From: Pseudofrankia sp. DC12
GTDB taxonomy: Bacteria; Actinomycetota; Actinomycetes; Frankiales; Frankiaceae
NCBI RefSeq assembly: GCF_000966285.1
Contig: NZ_KQ031391.1
Coordinates: 5,766,430-5,830,429 of the forward strand
Reading direction: 5' to 3'
Length of the DNA: 64,000 nucleotides
The notes under the pieces are model-generated. The model was not told the DNA's origin. It made no database searches and saw only the letters and a list, made by a program, of their open reading frames with translations. The position numbers and the translations under genes were made by a program. Of this stretch, positions 44,734 through 54,430 are shown in pieces (the stretch's first letter is position 1; the number at the start of each line of letters is the position of its first letter).

Positions 44734-46899
44734 GTGGCGCTCACGGACTGGCTGAAGCGCGGTTTCGTCGGCCGCCCCCTCGACAACAGCCAGTTGGGCG
44801 AGACGTTGCTGCCGAAGCGGGTCGCGCTACCCGTCTTCGCCAGTGACGCGCTCTCCTCGGTGTCCTACGCGACCGAGGAGATCCTGCTCGTCCTGTCTCT
44901 CGGCGGTCTCGCCTTCTACCACTTCACGCCGTGGATCGCGCTCGTCGTCGTCCTCCTGATGCTGACGGTCGTCGCGAGCTACCGGCAGAACGTGCACGCC
45001 TACCCGAGCGGCGGCGGCGACTACGAGGTGGCGACGACCAACCTGGGCGACTCGGCCGGCCTCACGGTCGCCAGTGCCCTGCTGGTCGACTACGTGCTGA
45101 CGGTCGCGGTGTCGGTCTCCGCCGGCGTCGCGAACCTGACCTCGGCGGTCACGAGCCTCGCGCCGCACCGGGTGCTGATCGCGGTCGTGCTGATCGTTTT
45201 GTTGACCATGATGAACCTGCGCGGGGTGCGTGAGTCGGGGACGGCATTCTCGATCCCGACCTACGGCTTCATCCTCGGCGTCTTCGTAATGATCGTCATT
45301 GGTGTGGTGAAGATTCTCGTCGGCCACACGCCACGGGCCGAGAGCGCCTCGTACCACGTCGCCGCATCTGGTCACTACTCAGGTGTAGCACTTGCCTTCC
45401 TCGCGCTGCGAGCGTTTTCCTCCGGCTGTACGGCGCTCACCGGGGTCGAGGCGATCAGCAACGGCGTGCCGGCATTCCGGAAGCCCAAGAGCAAGAACGC
45501 GGCCACCACGCTGCTCCTGATGGGCGTCATCGCGGCATTGATGTTCGGCGGCGTCACCCTGCTTGCCATGGCCAGCCACGTGCGTGTCGCGGCGGACCCG
45601 AGCAGGCTCATCGGCGCGCACGGCGACCAGCCGACCGTGATCGCCCAGGTCGCGGCGAGCGTCTTCGGCCACGGCTCGATCGGGTTCGTCTACATCGCCA
45701 CGGTGACCGCGCTGATCCTCGTGCTGGCCGCGAACACCGCGTTCAACGGCTTCCCGGTGCTCGGCTCGATCCTCGCCCGCGACGGCTACCTGCCCCGCCA
45801 GCTGCACACCCGCGGCGACCGGCTCGCGTACTCCAACGGCATCCTGCTGCTCGCCGGCTTCGCCACCCTGCTGGTCGTCGTGTTCAAGGCGGAGACGACC
45901 CGGCTGATCCAGCTCTACATCGTCGGCGTGTTCGTCTCGTTCACCCTCAGCCAGACCGGCATGGTCCGCCACTGGCAGCGGATCCTGCGGTCCCAGGAGG
46001 GCGAGGCGGCGAGCCCGGCGGGCCGGCGGGTCATCCGCCGCCGCCAGACGATCAACTTCTTCGGCGGCTGCATGACCGGCCTGGTGCTGATCCTGGTGCT
46101 GGCGACCAAGTTCGTGCACGGCGCCTTCATCGTCGTCATCGCGATGCCGCTGATCTTCATGCTGATGAAGTTCATCCGCCGGCACTACGACCGGGTCGCC
46201 GCGGAGCTGCGCGCCGAGCCGGGCGCCCCGCTGCTGCCGTCCCGGGTGCACGCCGTCGTCCTGGTCAGCAGGATCCACAAGCCGGCCCTGCGCGCCCTCG
46301 CGTACGCCAAGGCGACCCGGCCGTTCAGCCTGGTCGCGCTGACCGCCGCGGTCGACGCGGCCGACGCCGAGCGGCTGCGCGACGAGTGGCACGAACGCGG
46401 CATCAGCATCGACCTCGTCACGCTGGCTTCGCCCTACCGGGAGATCAGCGGCCCGGTGCTCAAGTACGTCGCCCAGATCCGCCGGGAGAGCCCGCGCGAC
46501 GTCGTCGCCGTCTTCCTGCCCGAGTACGTCGTCGGGCACTGGTGGGAGCACCTGCTGCACAACCAGAGCGCGTTGCGGCTGAAGGCCAGGCTGCTCTTCC
46601 AGCCCGGTGTGATGGTGACGAGCGTGCCCTGGCAGCTGGAGTCGTCGAACCGGGCCGGTGACCGGCCGGAGCGCGAGGGCGCCGGCGCGGTCCGCGGCGG
46701 CTGGGCCGGCCCGCGCAGCTCGGTGGCCGTCGGTGTCGGCCTGCCGTCCGGGCCAGGTGCGGTCGCGTCCGGGTCCAGGTCCGCCGAGGGCGGCCTGCCG
46801 GTCGGGCCCGCGGTCGGTCCGCCCACCGCCGCCCCGCCCGCCGTCTCGGCCACCCCGCCGGCCGCTGGCTCCGGCCAGGGCGACGAGCCGAAGGACTAG
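44734..46899 (+). CDS. KimA-like K+ / APC-superfamily permease
   Basis: 721-residue permease with about twelve TM helices, and a cytoplasmic tail from about residue 465. The N-terminus (LPKRVALPVFASDALSSVSY, then TEEILLVLS and YRQNVHAYPSGGGDYEVATT) closely resembles Bacillus KimA, which binds K+ with the A-SSDALSSV-Y and YPxGGG-Y motifs; LVDYVLTVAVSVSAG and MNLRGVRESG continue the match. The tail has a USP-like region (VVLVSRIHKPALRALAYAKA) that in KimA binds c-di-AMP. Annotated databases may call it an amino acid permease. Two divergent trkA genes strengthen a K+ role. The last 90 residues are Pro/Ala-rich. Confidence 0.8.
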   Translation: MALTDWLKRGFVGRPLDNSQLGETLLPKRVALPVFASDALSSVSYATEEILLVLSLGGLAFYHFTPWIALVVVLLMLTVVASYRQNVHAYPSGGGDYEVATTNLGDSAGLTVASALLVDYVLTVAVSVSAGVANLTSAVTSLAPHRVLIAVVLIVLLTMMNLRGVRESGTAFSIPTYGFILGVFVMIVIGVVKILVGHTPRAESASYHVAASGHYSGVALAFLALRAFSSGCTALTGVEAISNGVPAFRKPKSKNAATTLLLMGVIAALMFGGVTLLAMASHVRVAADPSRLIGAHGDQPTVIAQVAASVFGHGSIGFVYIATVTALILVLAANTAFNGFPVLGSILARDGYLPRQLHTRGDRLAYSNGILLLAGFATLLVVVFKAETTRLIQLYIVGVFVSFTLSQTGMVRHWQRILRSQEGEAASPAGRRVIRRRQTINFFGGCMTGLVLILVLATKFVHGAFIVVIAMPLIFMLMKFIRRHYDRVAAELRAEPGAPLLPSRVHAVVLVSRIHKPALRALAYAKATRPFSLVALTAAVDAADAERLRDEWHERGISIDLVTLASPYREISGPVLKYVAQIRRESPRDVVAVFLPEYVVGHWWEHLLHNQSALRLKARLLFQPGVMVTSVPWQLESSNRAGDRPEREGAGAVRGGWAGPRSSVAVGVGLPSGPGAVASGSRSAEGGLPVGPAVGPPTAAPPAVSATPPAAGSGQGDEPKD

Positions 46900-46905
46900 C
46901 CGGCT

Positions 46906-48432
46906 GTGCCCGACGACCCAGCCGACCGTGGTGACGCCGCCGCGGCCGGGACGGCGTCCGCTGTCACCGGCTCGCGGTCCGCGGTCGCCGGCGCGGCGTC
47001 CCCGGCCGAGCCTGCCGAGGCGCTGGTCGAGCTCGAGGTTGGCCGGGTGGCCCACGGCGGGTCCTGTGTGGCGCGTACCGATGGCCGGGTGGTGTTCGTC
47101 CGCCACGCGCTGCCGGGCGAGCGGGTGCGAGCCCGGGTCACGGACCGTTCCCATGACCGGTACTGGCGCGCAGACGCCGTCGAGATCCTCGACGCGTCGC
47201 CCGACCGCGTCGTGCCGCCGTGCCCGCACGCCGGGCCACGCCGCCCGGACGGCGCGGGCGGGCCGGCCAGCCTGGGCGGCTGCGGCGGCTGCGACTGGCA
47301 GCACGCCACCCTGGCCGTGCAGCGCCAGCTGAAGGCCCAGGTCGTCGCGGAGGCGCTGCGCCGTCAGGGCGGCCTCGCCGCGCACGTCGCCGGCGAGGCC
47401 GAGAAGGACCAGTCGGACGAAACCGGGCTCGCCATCGCCGTCGAGCCGCTGCCCGGACCCGGCCTGGGCGACGGGCTCGGCTGGCGCACCCGGATGCGGT
47501 TCGCCGTCACGGCGACGGGCGAGGTCGGCCTGCGGGCGCACCGCTCCCACGAGGTCCTGGCCACGCCCGACTGCCGGATCGCGCACCCACTCGCCATGGC
47601 GGCCGTGGCCGGGCGGCGGTTCGAGGACGCCGAGGCCGTCGAGGTCGCCGTGAGCATCAGCTCGGGGCACGCGCTCGCCCGGCCCACCGGCCGCGGACCG
47701 ACGGCGAGCCCGCAGGCGGCGCCCGACGGGGCCGCCGGCCAGGAACTGGTCGAACGGGTGCGTGGCCGGGAGTTCCAGGTCGACGCCGGGGCCTTCTGGC
47801 AGGTGCACCCCGCGGCCGGGGGAACCCTCGTCGACGCGGTGCTGGACGCCCTGGCGCCCCGGCCGGGCGAGCGCGCCCTGGATCTCTACTCCGGCGCCGG
47901 GCTGTTCGCCGCCTTCCTGGCCGAGGCCGTCGGCCCGGACGGCCAGGTGATCGCGCTGGAGTCCGACGCCGCCGCCGTCGCCTCGGCGGCGCGGAGCATG
48001 GCCGACCTGCCCTGGGTCTCGGTCCGGCCGGTGCGGGTGACGGCCAAGACCGTCCAGGGCGCTCTGGGTCTCGCGGGCCGCGCCGGCCCGGCGCGCGGAA
48101 CTGGCCGGTCCGGTCCGGTCCGCGGGAAGGGGCTGGGCGACCGGACCGGTCCAGGCGACCGGGCGGGACAGGTTGGCCTCGACGGTGGCCGCGCGATCGA
48201 CGTCGCGGTGCTCGACCCGCCGCGCGCGGGTGCCGGGGTGGACGTGCTGACGGCGTTGCTGGCGTTGCGGCCGCGCGCGGTGGCCTATGTGGCCTGCGAC
48301 CCGGTCGCGCTCGGCCGCGACCTCGCCGTGGCGGTGTCCTGCGGCTACCGGGTCAGCGGGGTGCGCGCGTTCGACCTCTTCCCGATGACGGCGCACGTCG
48401 AGTGCGTCGCCCGGCTCGAACCGGCGACCTGA
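46906..48432 (+). CDS. TrmA/RumA-family RNA (uracil-5-)-methyltransferase
   Basis: 508-residue class I RNA methyltransferase. An N-terminal TRAM-like domain (ELEVGRVAHGGSCVARTDGR) is followed by Fe-S-type cysteines (PPCPH ... LGGCGGCDW). Methyltransferase motif I is ALDLYSGAGLFAAFLAEAVG. The catalytic cysteine is in YVACDPVALGRDLA, and the C-terminal Glu base in HVECVARL. A low-complexity insertion (about 380-430) separates motif regions. It starts at a GTG 6 bp after the permease stop, so the two are probably co-transcribed. Whether it acts on tRNA U54 or rRNA cannot be told. Confidence 0.88.
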   Translation: MPDDPADRGDAAAAGTASAVTGSRSAVAGAASPAEPAEALVELEVGRVAHGGSCVARTDGRVVFVRHALPGERVRARVTDRSHDRYWRADAVEILDASPDRVVPPCPHAGPRRPDGAGGPASLGGCGGCDWQHATLAVQRQLKAQVVAEALRRQGGLAAHVAGEAEKDQSDETGLAIAVEPLPGPGLGDGLGWRTRMRFAVTATGEVGLRAHRSHEVLATPDCRIAHPLAMAAVAGRRFEDAEAVEVAVSISSGHALARPTGRGPTASPQAAPDGAAGQELVERVRGREFQVDAGAFWQVHPAAGGTLVDAVLDALAPRPGERALDLYSGAGLFAAFLAEAVGPDGQVIALESDAAAVASAARSMADLPWVSVRPVRVTAKTVQGALGLAGRAGPARGTGRSGPVRGKGLGDRTGPGDRAGQVGLDGGRAIDVAVLDPPRAGAGVDVLTALLALRPRAVAYVACDPVALGRDLAVAVSCGYRVSGVRAFDLFPMTAHVECVARLEPAT

Positions 48433-48705
48433 CCGCGGCGCGCGCCGCGGTGGCCAGACGGCTCCACGGGGTAGTCGCTTGACCGACATGGCGTGGTGGC
48501 CGAACGGCGGTAGGTTCGGATGAGTGCCGGCGCGCCGACGAAATGTTGCCGCGGCGGGGTGTGGATTCTACCGCCAGGGGTGTGAATTGACCCGCGAGTG
48601 TGGCGATCTCACATGTCGGGTGCCGGTCCCATGGCCGTCATCTGGTCAGGCTAGGCTTTCCCGGACCCCGGGACCAAACCCCAGTCGGGGGAGGGAGTGC
48701 ACGCC

Positions 48706-50694
48706 GTGACGTTGTTGTCGACGATCAACAGCCCACAGGACGTCAAACGCCTCGACCCCGAGGAGCTGCCCGCTCTGGCCGCGGAGATCCGTGATTTCCT
48801 GATCCACGCGGTTGCGCGCACAGGCGGCCACCTCGGCCCTAATTTGGGCGCGGTCGAGCTGACGTTGGCAATTCATCGGGTATTCGACTCGCCTTTTGAC
48901 CGCATCCTCTGGGATACCGGTCATCAGGCCTATGTGCACAAGCTGCTGACTGGACGCGCCGGTGCGTTCGACAAGCTGCGCCAGCGCGGCGGCATGTCCG
49001 GCTACCCGAGCCAGAGCGAGTCCGAGCACGACATCATCGAGAACTCGCACGCCTCGACCGCGCTCTCGTACGCCGACGGGCTCTCCCGCGCCTACGCCCT
49101 GCGCGGCGAGGACCGGCACGTCGTGGCCGTCGTCGGCGACGGCGCCCTGACCGGCGGGATGTGCTGGGAGGCGATCAACAACATCGCCGCCGGCGACCGC
49201 CGCGTCGTGATCATCGTTAACGACAACGGCCGCTCCTACGCGCCGACGATCGGCGGCCTCGCCGACCACCTGGCGGCGCTGCGGCTGGCGCCCGAGTACG
49301 AGCAGGTGCTCGACGTCGTCAAGCAGGTCCTCGGCCGCACCCCTCTGGTCGGGGCTCCGCTGTTCGACGCGCTGCACGGCATCAAGCGCGGCATCAAGGA
49401 CGTCGTCCAGCCGCAGGGCATGTTCGAGGACCTCGGCCTGAAGTACGTCGGCCCGGTCGACGGTCACGACCCCGCGGCGATGGAGCAGGCGCTGCGCCGG
49501 GCGAAGGACTACCACCGCCCGGTCATCGTCCACGCCGTGACCCGCAAGGGCTTCGGCTACCCCGCCGCCGAGCAGGACGAGGCAGACCAGTTCCACGCCG
49601 TCGGCATCATCGATCCGAAGACCGGCAAGCCGGCGCCGACCGCCGCGAAGAAGGGCCAGTCCTGGACGGGCGTCTTCTCCGAGGAGATCGTCCGGATCGG
49701 CGCCGAGCGGCCGGACGTGGTCACGATGACCGCCGCGATGCTCCAGCCCGTCGGCCTGCACGCCTTCGCCAAGGCGTACCCGGATCGGGTCTTCGACGTC
49801 GGCATCGCCGAGCAGCACGCCACCACCTCGGCAGCGGGCCTCGCGATGGGCGGCCTCAAGCCGGTCGTCTGCATCTACGCGACGTTCCTCAACCGGGCGT
49901 TCGACCAGGTCCTCATGGACGTCGCCCTGCACCGCCAGGCGGTCACGTTCGTCCTGGACCGGGCCGGTGTCACCGGCGAGGACGGGGCGTCGCATAACGG
50001 CATGTGGGACATGTCGATCATGCAGATAGTCCCCGGCCTGGCGATCGCCGCGCCGCGCGACGAGCCGACGCTGCGCGCCCTGCTGCGCGAGGCGGTCGCG
50101 GAGACCGAGCGGCCCAACGTCGTGCGCTTCCCGAAGGGCTCCGTGTGCGCGGAGATCCCGGCGATCGACACGGTGGGCCCGGTCGACGTGCTGTTCCGCG
50201 AGCCGGCGGTCGCCCGCCACCGTGAGGTGCTGCTCGTCTCGATCGGCGCGATGGGCACCACCTGCCTGGAGGTCGCCCGCCGGGTGGCCAGCCAGGGCAT
50301 CGGGATCACCGTCGTCGACCCGCGCTGGGTCAAGCCGGTGCCGGGCGAGATCGTCGAGCTCGCCCGCGACCACGACCTGGTCGTCACGGTCGAGGACAAC
50401 GGCCGCGTCGGCGGGGTCGGAGCGGCGATCGCGCAGGCGCTGCGTGACGCCGACGTGGACGTCCCGCTGCGAGACTTCGGTATCGCCCAGCGCTTCCTCG
50501 ATCACGGCAAGCGCGACGAGGTGCTCGCCGAGGTCGGCCTCGCCCCGCAGGACCTGGCCCGTAAGGTCGTCGAGGCGGTGGCCCGGCGCCAGCCCGCGCT
50601 CACCGACGGCGCGGACGTCCCGACGCCGGCCACCGAGCTGAACGCCGTGAGGGCCGCGAAGTCCTCGCCGCGGCAGCGGGGCGCCTCGGAGTAG
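48706..50694 (+). CDS. dxs: 1-deoxy-D-xylulose-5-phosphate synthase
   Basis: TPP enzyme joining pyruvate and glyceraldehyde 3-phosphate in the first step of the MEP isoprenoid pathway; relevant here because it feeds undecaprenyl phosphate. The 662-residue form starts [20 protein letters not shown] at the GTG 48706, with GGGGAGGGA about 9 nt upstream; an earlier in-frame GTG is too close to that site. It has [18 protein letters not shown], the TPP motif [35 protein letters not shown] and the C-terminal transketolase domain. A candidate hairpin terminator follows. Confidence 0.96.
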   Translation: MTLLSTINSPQDVKRLDPEELPALAAEIRDFLIHAVARTGGHLGPNLGAVELTLAIHRVFDSPFDRILWDTGHQAYVHKLLTGRAGAFDKLRQRGGMSGYPSQSESEHDIIENSHASTALSYADGLSRAYALRGEDRHVVAVVGDGALTGGMCWEAINNIAAGDRRVVIIVNDNGRSYAPTIGGLADHLAALRLAPEYEQVLDVVKQVLGRTPLVGAPLFDALHGIKRGIKDVVQPQGMFEDLGLKYVGPVDGHDPAAMEQALRRAKDYHRPVIVHAVTRKGFGYPAAEQDEADQFHAVGIIDPKTGKPAPTAAKKGQSWTGVFSEEIVRIGAERPDVVTMTAAMLQPVGLHAFAKAYPDRVFDVGIAEQHATTSAAGLAMGGLKPVVCIYATFLNRAFDQVLMDVALHRQAVTFVLDRAGVTGEDGASHNGMWDMSIMQIVPGLAIAAPRDEPTLRALLREAVAETERPNVVRFPKGSVCAEIPAIDTVGPVDVLFREPAVARHREVLLVSIGAMGTTCLEVARRVASQGIGITVVDPRWVKPVPGEIVELARDHDLVVTVEDNGRVGGVGAAIAQALRDADVDVPLRDFGIAQRFLDHGKRDEVLAEVGLAPQDLARKVVEAVARRQPALTDGADVPTPATELNAVRAAKSSPRQRGASE

Positions 50695-50725
50695 GGCCGC
50701 GTAGGAAAAGCACGACCGGACGATC

Positions 50726-50768
50726 CCGGCCGCGCCGCTCGGGTCACCCGCCTGGGCTGCGCGGCCGG
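50726..50768 (+). terminator. Candidate terminator after dxs
   Basis: A perfect 10-bp inverted repeat CCGGCCGCGC / GCGCGGCCGG with a 23-nt loop, 31 bp after the dxs stop. The long loop lowers confidence. Confidence 0.45.
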
Positions 50769-50789
50769 ACCGGCTTCTAGGCTTGCCCG

Positions 50790-51941
50790 GTGGACTCCAA
50801 CCCGACCCCGCCGGCGCAGACCGATCCGACCGTGCGGTCGGGCGAGGCCGTGCGGTCGGGCGAGGCCGTGCGGTCGGGCGAGGCCGTGCGGTCGGGCGAG
50901 GCCGTGCGGTCGGGCGAGGCCGTGCCGGCCGACGGCTCAGGGCGGCCCGCCCGGGGTGGTGTGCGGGCCTGGCTGGTCCGCGGCGCGCTGCTCGTGGCCG
51001 GCGTCCTGCTGGTCGTGGCGCTGGTCCGCGGCTGGCACGACGTGTCGACGTCGATCGGGCGGCTGAGTATCGGGGGCGTGGTCGGCTCGGCGGTGGCGAC
51101 CGTTCTCGCCGTCGGGCTGACCGTGCTGTCCTGGCGGGCCGTGCTCGCCGGGCTGGGCGCCCGCCTGCCGGTGCGGGCCGCGACCAGGATCTTCTTCGTC
51201 GGGCAGGTCGGCAAGTACATCCCCGGCAGCGTGTGGCCGGTGCTCGCGCAGATGGAGCTTTCCCGCGGCTACGGGGTGTCCCGGCCGCGCTCGGGCGCGG
51301 CGAGCCTCATCGTGCTGGCCCTCGCCGTTCCCTGTGGTGGCCTGGCCGCCGCGATGACGCTGCCGTTCGCGTCCCGGGCCGCCTTCACGCACTACTGGTG
51401 GGCGTTCGCCGCCGTGCCCGTGTTCATGGTGGTCCTCACGCCGCCGGTGCTCGGTCGGCTGCTCGGCGTCGCGTTCCGGCTGCTGCGTCGTCCACCGCTG
51501 ACCGGCCCGCTGACGACGCGGGCGGTGCTCGCCGGAGCCGGCTGGCTGCTGGTCAGCTTCGGCTGCTACGGCGTGGCCGCCTTCCTGCTGGCCCGCGACC
51601 TGGCGCCCGCCGTCGGCGGCCCCCGGCTGCTGGCGCTGTCCGTCGGCGCGTACGCGCTGGCGTGGACGGCGGGTTTCCTCGTCCTGGTGGTGCCCGCCGG
51701 GGCGGGCGTCCGGGAGGGTGTGCTGCTCCTGGCGCTGGCTCCGGCGCTGACCCACGAGGCGGCCGGGGTGCTCGCGGTCGTGGCCCGCCTGCTGGCGACC
51801 GTCGCCGACCTTGTCTGGGCCGGTGTCGGGGTCGCACTGCGGCCCCGGGGCGCGGCCCAGGGGCCGCTGCCGGACGGCGCCGAACAGCCGGAGCCTCCCG
51901 CGGCGCTGGCTGCCCGGCATCGGCTCGCCGGCCGTCGCTGA
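50790..51941 (+). CDS. Flippase-like membrane protein (LPG_synthase_TM / UPF0104 domain)
   Basis: 383-residue protein with about eight TM helices from residue 57 (AWLVRGALLVAGVLLVVALV). It carries the family motifs FFVGQVGKYIPGSVWPVLAQ (G-K-PG-W) and FLVLVVPAGAGVREGVLLLA (P-GAGVREG). This is the flippase half of MprF-like lysyl-phosphatidylglycerol synthases, and of free-standing UPF0104 proteins that move lipids. The N-terminus holds five tandem VRSGEA copies. It converges, 26 bp away, on a DUF2156 protein, the other half of an MprF. Start at GTG 50790; the ribosome-binding site is weak. Confidence 0.83.
   Translation: MDSNPTPPAQTDPTVRSGEAVRSGEAVRSGEAVRSGEAVRSGEAVPADGSGRPARGGVRAWLVRGALLVAGVLLVVALVRGWHDVSTSIGRLSIGGVVGSAVATVLAVGLTVLSWRAVLAGLGARLPVRAATRIFFVGQVGKYIPGSVWPVLAQMELSRGYGVSRPRSGAASLIVLALAVPCGGLAAAMTLPFASRAAFTHYWWAFAAVPVFMVVLTPPVLGRLLGVAFRLLRRPPLTGPLTTRAVLAGAGWLLVSFGCYGVAAFLLARDLAPAVGGPRLLALSVGAYALAWTAGFLVLVVPAGAGVREGVLLLALAPALTHEAAGVLAVVARLLATVADLVWAGVGVALRPRGAAQGPLPDGAEQPEPPAALAARHRLAGRR
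50832..50921 (+). repeat. 18-bp tandem repeat, five copies, inside the flippase-like gene
   Basis: Five perfect copies of GTGCGGTCGGGCGAGGCC encode VRSGEA five times in the cytoplasmic N-terminal tail. The copy number is likely to vary between strains and would not shift the frame. Confidence 0.92.
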
Positions 51942-51967
51942 CGGCCCCGGACCCGCGAGCCTCTGCC

Positions 51968-54067
51968 CTACTCGTCGTCCGGCGCCTGCTGTGGGCCCTT
52001 GGAACGGCGCCAGGGCTTGGTGAGGAAGGCCTCGGCCTCCGCCATCGCGACGGCCACCCTGGGCAGGTCGCGGTTGGTCGGAAAGCAGACGTAACGAGGC
52101 TCCCAGGCCGGCCGGAACCGGGAGTTGAACCGGTAGAGGCTCTCGATCTGGAACCAGCGCGACATGAACACCAGCAGCCACTTGGTGCCGCGCGCGACCG
52201 GGCCGGCGCCGAGCCGGCCGCCGTGCTCCAGCAACTGGCGGAACGCGGCGAAGTTCAGCGAGATCCGCCGGATGCCCAGCTCCTTGCCGGACCGGACGGC
52301 GGCGACGATGAGCAGCTCCGTCACGCCGTTGTCGGCCTGCGGGTCGCGCAGCATCAGGTCGAGTGACATCCCGTCGCGGCCCCACGGCACGAACAGCAGC
52401 ATCCCGCGAGGCTCGCCGGCGCCAGGCTCGGTCATGGTCTTAGCCGAGGTCGTGGCGGGGCCCGGGGCCGTCGCCTGGTCCGGGCTGGCTCCGGCGGCTG
52501 GTCCAGCCTCGGTGGTATCCGCCGGCTCGGCCCGGCTGGAGGCGGTGACCAGGACGCATTCCGCGGCCCAGGGGGCGACCTGGTCCGGCGCTTCCGGGTC
52601 GGCGGAGTCCTCGGAGAAACGGCCGAGGGCCATCGAGAAGCCCCGTTCCGGCTCCGAGCCACGCCAGGTCCGGGCCATCCGGCGCAGCGCGGCCCGCTCG
52701 GCGGCGGGCACGTCCTTCAGCCGCCGGGCGGCCGCGGTGTAGCCGGCCCGTTCGACCCGGGCCACCGCCTGGCGGACGCCGCGCATCGGCCGGCCCTCCA
52801 GGCTGAACTCCTCGACCGACAGCACGGCCTCGTCGCCGAGCTCCAGCGCGGTCAGGCCGGCCCTCGTCCAGGCGGTGCCGCCATGGGCCGAGCAGCCGAT
52901 CACGGCCGGGACCCAGGCGTGGCTGGCGGCGACACGTAGGAACTCGGCGATCGCGCCGGGCCACGCCTCCCGGTCGCCGATCGGGTCACCGCTGGCGAGC
53001 ATCACCCCGGACAGGACCCGGTAGGCGATCGCGGACTTCCCAGACGGCGACCAGATCACCGCCTTGTCCCGGCGCAGGGCGAACCAGCCGAGCGAGTCGT
53101 CCGCTCCGTGCCGGGCCAGCAGCGCGATCAGCCCGGCCTCGTCGTCGGTGTTGTGCCGCGGGAACGGGTGCGCCGGGCGCAGCGCCATCCAGGTCGGCAC
53201 CGCCGCCGTCAGCAGCCCCATCCCGGCGAGCGTGCGGCTGACCACCCGGTCGGCCCGCGGCGACGGGATGCTCACCGGGCCGTGCGCGCCGACGAGCCCG
53301 AGCACAACGTGCTCAAGCTGCTCGGACAGCGGGTAGTGGCCGATCAGATGGCGGGCCCAGCCGATCCGCAGCATCGCGATCCCGGTGAGCAGGGACATCG
53401 TGAACAGCGCGGTCAGCGCGCCCAATGCGCGCCACCGGCTGGACGGGTCGGGCTCGGCGTGGAAGTCGCGGTAGCGGTACACCAGCCACAGGCCGAAGAT
53501 CGCCGAGCCGGTCGCGTCGTCGTAGTCGAGGCCCTTGAGCACATGCAGCACGGTGCTGGCCGCGGTCAGCGCGAGCACGAGCTGCCAGGCGCGCCGTTTG
53601 CGGCGGGCCAGCCCGTGCGCGAGCAGGATCAGCAGGACGCCGACGAGGACCGTCAGCGTCCGGGCGTGCTCCGGGATGTAGCCGGGCAGGACGCTGCGCA
53701 GCTCGACCACCCGGCCGTGGCCCGGCGGGGTGACGGCGGACACGATGTCGAGCAGACCGATCGCGTAGGCGAGCAGCGCGGCGATCCGCGGCGTCGCGCC
53801 GCGCCGCCAGCCCTCGGGCGGCGTCTTGCCGGAGCCTTTGACGCCGCCGCGGGGGCCGCCAGGGAGCCGCTCAGCCAGCCATCCGCGAATGTGACGTCTA
53901 CCCCCTTCGGACCGCGCCTCGCGGTCGCCCGCGCCGGCCGGCGCGGCACCGTTCGCGGGCGCGCCACCGACCGGGCCGCCGCGCGGGCTGCGGCCCGAGG
54001 AACTGTCGACCCGCGCCACGGTGTGTACCGCGGAGGCCCGTCGAGACGACGTCGTCTGGTCGGTCAT
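51968..54067 (-). CDS. DUF2156 (phosphatidylglycerol lysyltransferase C-terminal-like) membrane protein
   Basis: 699-residue protein. The N-terminal about 85 residues are low-complexity; six or seven hydrophobic helices follow (IAALLAYAIGLLDIVSAVTP, LTVLVGVLLILLAHGLA, WQLVLALTAASTVLHVLKGL, and so on), then the soluble GNAT-like DUF2156 domain: DDSLGWFALRRDKAVIWSPS, SGVMLASGDPIGDREAWPGA, GMSLDLMLRDPQADNGVTEL and RISLNFAAFRQLLEHG ... FQIESLYRFNSRFRPAWEPR, the end motif of LPG synthases. It could transfer an aminoacyl group from tRNA to a membrane lipid. A Pro/Ala-rich linker interrupts the acyltransferase part near 590-625. It is convergent with the flippase-like gene. Confidence 0.83.
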   Translation of the reverse strand: MTDQTTSSRRASAVHTVARVDSSSGRSPRGGPVGGAPANGAAPAGAGDREARSEGGRRHIRGWLAERLPGGPRGGVKGSGKTPPEGWRRGATPRIAALLAYAIGLLDIVSAVTPPGHGRVVELRSVLPGYIPEHARTLTVLVGVLLILLAHGLARRKRRAWQLVLALTAASTVLHVLKGLDYDDATGSAIFGLWLVYRYRDFHAEPDPSSRWRALGALTALFTMSLLTGIAMLRIGWARHLIGHYPLSEQLEHVVLGLVGAHGPVSIPSPRADRVVSRTLAGMGLLTAAVPTWMALRPAHPFPRHNTDDEAGLIALLARHGADDSLGWFALRRDKAVIWSPSGKSAIAYRVLSGVMLASGDPIGDREAWPGAIAEFLRVAASHAWVPAVIGCSAHGGTAWTRAGLTALELGDEAVLSVEEFSLEGRPMRGVRQAVARVERAGYTAAARRLKDVPAAERAALRRMARTWRGSEPERGFSMALGRFSEDSADPEAPDQVAPWAAECVLVTASSRAEPADTTEAGPAAGASPDQATAPGPATTSAKTMTEPGAGEPRGMLLFVPWGRDGMSLDLMLRDPQADNGVTELLIVAAVRSGKELGIRRISLNFAAFRQLLEHGGRLGAGPVARGTKWLLVFMSRWFQIESLYRFNSRFRPAWEPRYVCFPTNRDLPRVAVAMAEAEAFLTKPWRRSKGPQQAPDDE

Positions 54068-54430
54068 GAACCCATTCTGGCCCGGTCCCGCGATGTCGGA
54101 CTCCACCGCCCGGCCACTGGCCCGCGCGCGAAGTGACTGATTGTGCGTGGATGGCGGCGTGGCGTGCGATCTGATTGCCGAGTGTCGCGCGCTCATGACA
54201 GGATGGCGGCCCGCCGTCTTGGGCGTGTCTCGCGGTAGCCGCCCGGCTGCGTCACGACCCGTCGTGCCCCGGCGGGTGCAGCCCCGGGGGGGGGGCTGCT
54301 TGACGACACCCCGCCCGGCTGGCCTCGGAACGTCGTCGGGACCGGCTCGCGTCGCTGCTGGCCGCGCCGTCTGTGGGACGGCAGAGGCCCCGGCCGAAGA
54401 TCCAGCCGGGGCCCCGACAGCCACCAGGAG
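54068..54430. other. Gap between DUF2156 gene and fadB
   Basis: About 360 bp without a gene. It has a G10 tract inside a small hairpin (GCAGCCCC at 54278 and GGGGCTGC at 54292) and the fadB terminator hairpin near its right end. The promoter of the DUF2156 gene should lie at its left edge. Confidence 0.5.
54386..54413 (-). terminator. Terminator of the fadA-fadB operon
   Basis: A perfect 9-bp stem GGCCCCGGC / GCCGGGGCC with a 10-nt loop, 17 bp past the fadB stop on the minus strand. Confidence 0.7.

Noticed and set aside
45379-48489. 1036-codon open frame on the minus strand opposite the permease and the RNA methyltransferase
   Set aside because: Same artefact; the plus-strand genes have complete catalytic and membrane motifs.
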